From NCBI GenBank assembly GCA_964554385.1, contig CAZKOM010000104.1, forward strand, positions 1 to 6,827: DNA of 6,827 nucleotides, written 5' to 3'. Under the pieces are notes generated by a model that saw only the letters and a program-made list of their open reading frames with translations, did not search any database and was not told the DNA's origin. This document shows positions 6,315-6,827 of the stretch, in pieces. Made by a program: the position numbers and the translations under genes. The DNA comes from JAGKXC01 sp964554385 (GTDB lineage Bacteria; Bacteroidota; Bacteroidia; NS11-12g; UBA955). Within the stretch, counting starts at the first letter, position 1. Each line of letters starts with the position of its first letter.

Positions 6315-6827
6315 ATGCAAAAATTATTGATTTTACAGCGCTGGCAATCGTCGGCGCTGATTTTTATTTGCTCCTTTGGATTGTCGAGCTTTGCTTATTC
6401 TCAGGCAAGCACAGCGACATCGGCGCCTGCCGATACAGCGGCACCTGCAGACGATGAAGATTTTAGCATGTACGATAACGTAGGATTTGCTGCCGAAGGT
6501 GCAAAGCGTTTTTGTAGTCCAAAGATTGAGGGTTTAAGTCCAGCTAAGTTGATCAGCATTGGTTACGATTATCAATTGGGGTACAACATGAAAGCCGATT
6601 CTATTCGGAATAAATCAGGGAACAGTTTGGCATATGGCCCCAGCAGACTACCGGATTCTATGAAGGTTTTGTCTTCTAATGGTATACGAATAGGTTGCAA
6701 TATTCCTGTGATCTCGAAGACCAATATCGTATGGCAATTGGGCGCTAATTATTGGGAGCAGCGTTACCACTTTGCGAATCCGGATCAATTAAATAACGCC
6801 ATGATGCCATCGCTGCGTGCACACGGG
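6315..6827 (+). CDS. Probable outer-membrane beta-barrel protein, DUF6268-like (3'-truncated)
   Basis: The frame is open from ATG 6315 to the right edge (171 codons, no stop). The N-terminus is an export signal with a long hydrophobic region (about residues 12-28) and likely cleavage near AYSQA. A low-complexity Ala/Thr/Pro/Asp stretch follows (about 31-48), probably a flexible linker. Then come alternating strands typical of a barrel, including LISIGYDYQLGYNM, NGIRIGCNIPVI and NIVWQLGANYWEQRYHF. The pattern fits the DUF6268 outer-membrane beta-barrel group of Bacteroidota, recalled without a search. It lies 3 bases after the DUF2147 gene and shares its operon, so the two exported proteins may act together in the envelope. 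Confidence 0.7.
   Translation, partial: MQKLLILQRWQSSALIFICSFGLSSFAYSQASTATSAPADTAAPADDEDFSMYDNVGFAAEGAKRFCSPKIEGLSPAKLISIGYDYQLGYNMKADSIRNKSGNSLAYGPSRLPDSMKVLSSNGIRIGCNIPVISKTNIVWQLGANYWEQRYHFANPDQLNNAMMPSLRAHG

Overview
The window looks like chromosomal DNA of a member of the Bacteroidota. The base composition is AT-leaning, starts lack Shine-Dalgarno sequences, and short promoter-like boxes of the TAnnTTTG / TTTG type lie close to two starts. The gene content also fits: a GT4-toroid glycosyltransferase, a secreted NUC1 nuclease with a Cys/His tail, a DUF2147 protein and carotenoid/retinal enzymes. I cannot place it below phylum.

Layout. (1) 1-1302 (+): the 3' part of a GT4 glycosyltransferase fused to an alpha/alpha-toroid domain, cut by the left edge. 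(2) 1333-2421 (+): a secreted DNA/RNA non-specific endonuclease, collinear with its family from end to end but interrupted by an in-frame TAG inside its most conserved block. (3) 2426 to about 4519 (-): a two-domain membrane enzyme, lycopene beta-cyclase (CrtY) fused to a Brp/Blh beta-carotene 15,15'-dioxygenase. It converges on the nuclease with 4 bases between the stops. No ATG, GTG or TTG lies in frame ahead of its Rossmann motif. (4) 4639-5166 (+): a secreted small protein, possibly DUF7738-like. (5) 5216-5728 (+): a small lipoprotein of unknown function. (6) 5853-6311 (+): a DUF2147 exported protein. (7) 6315 to the right edge (+): an exported protein, probably an outer-membrane beta-barrel (DUF6268-like), 3 bases after gene 6 and so almost certainly in one operon with it.

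How they fit together. The CrtY-Blh fusion would cyclise lycopene to beta-carotene and cleave it to two retinals in one polypeptide, normally a supply of chromophore for a microbial rhodopsin. No rhodopsin, crtB, crtI or crtE is visible here. The four right-hand genes all encode exported proteins and form an envelope-related block, although only the last two are clearly one transcription unit. The most unusual points are the single-chain CrtY-Blh enzyme, its missing start codon, and the amber-interrupted nuclease beside it. These could be real pseudogenisation or errors in the assembled sequence. I see no RNA genes, CRISPR arrays, insertion sequences, or stem-loop terminators that I can defend, and no gene-free stretch longer than 300 bases.
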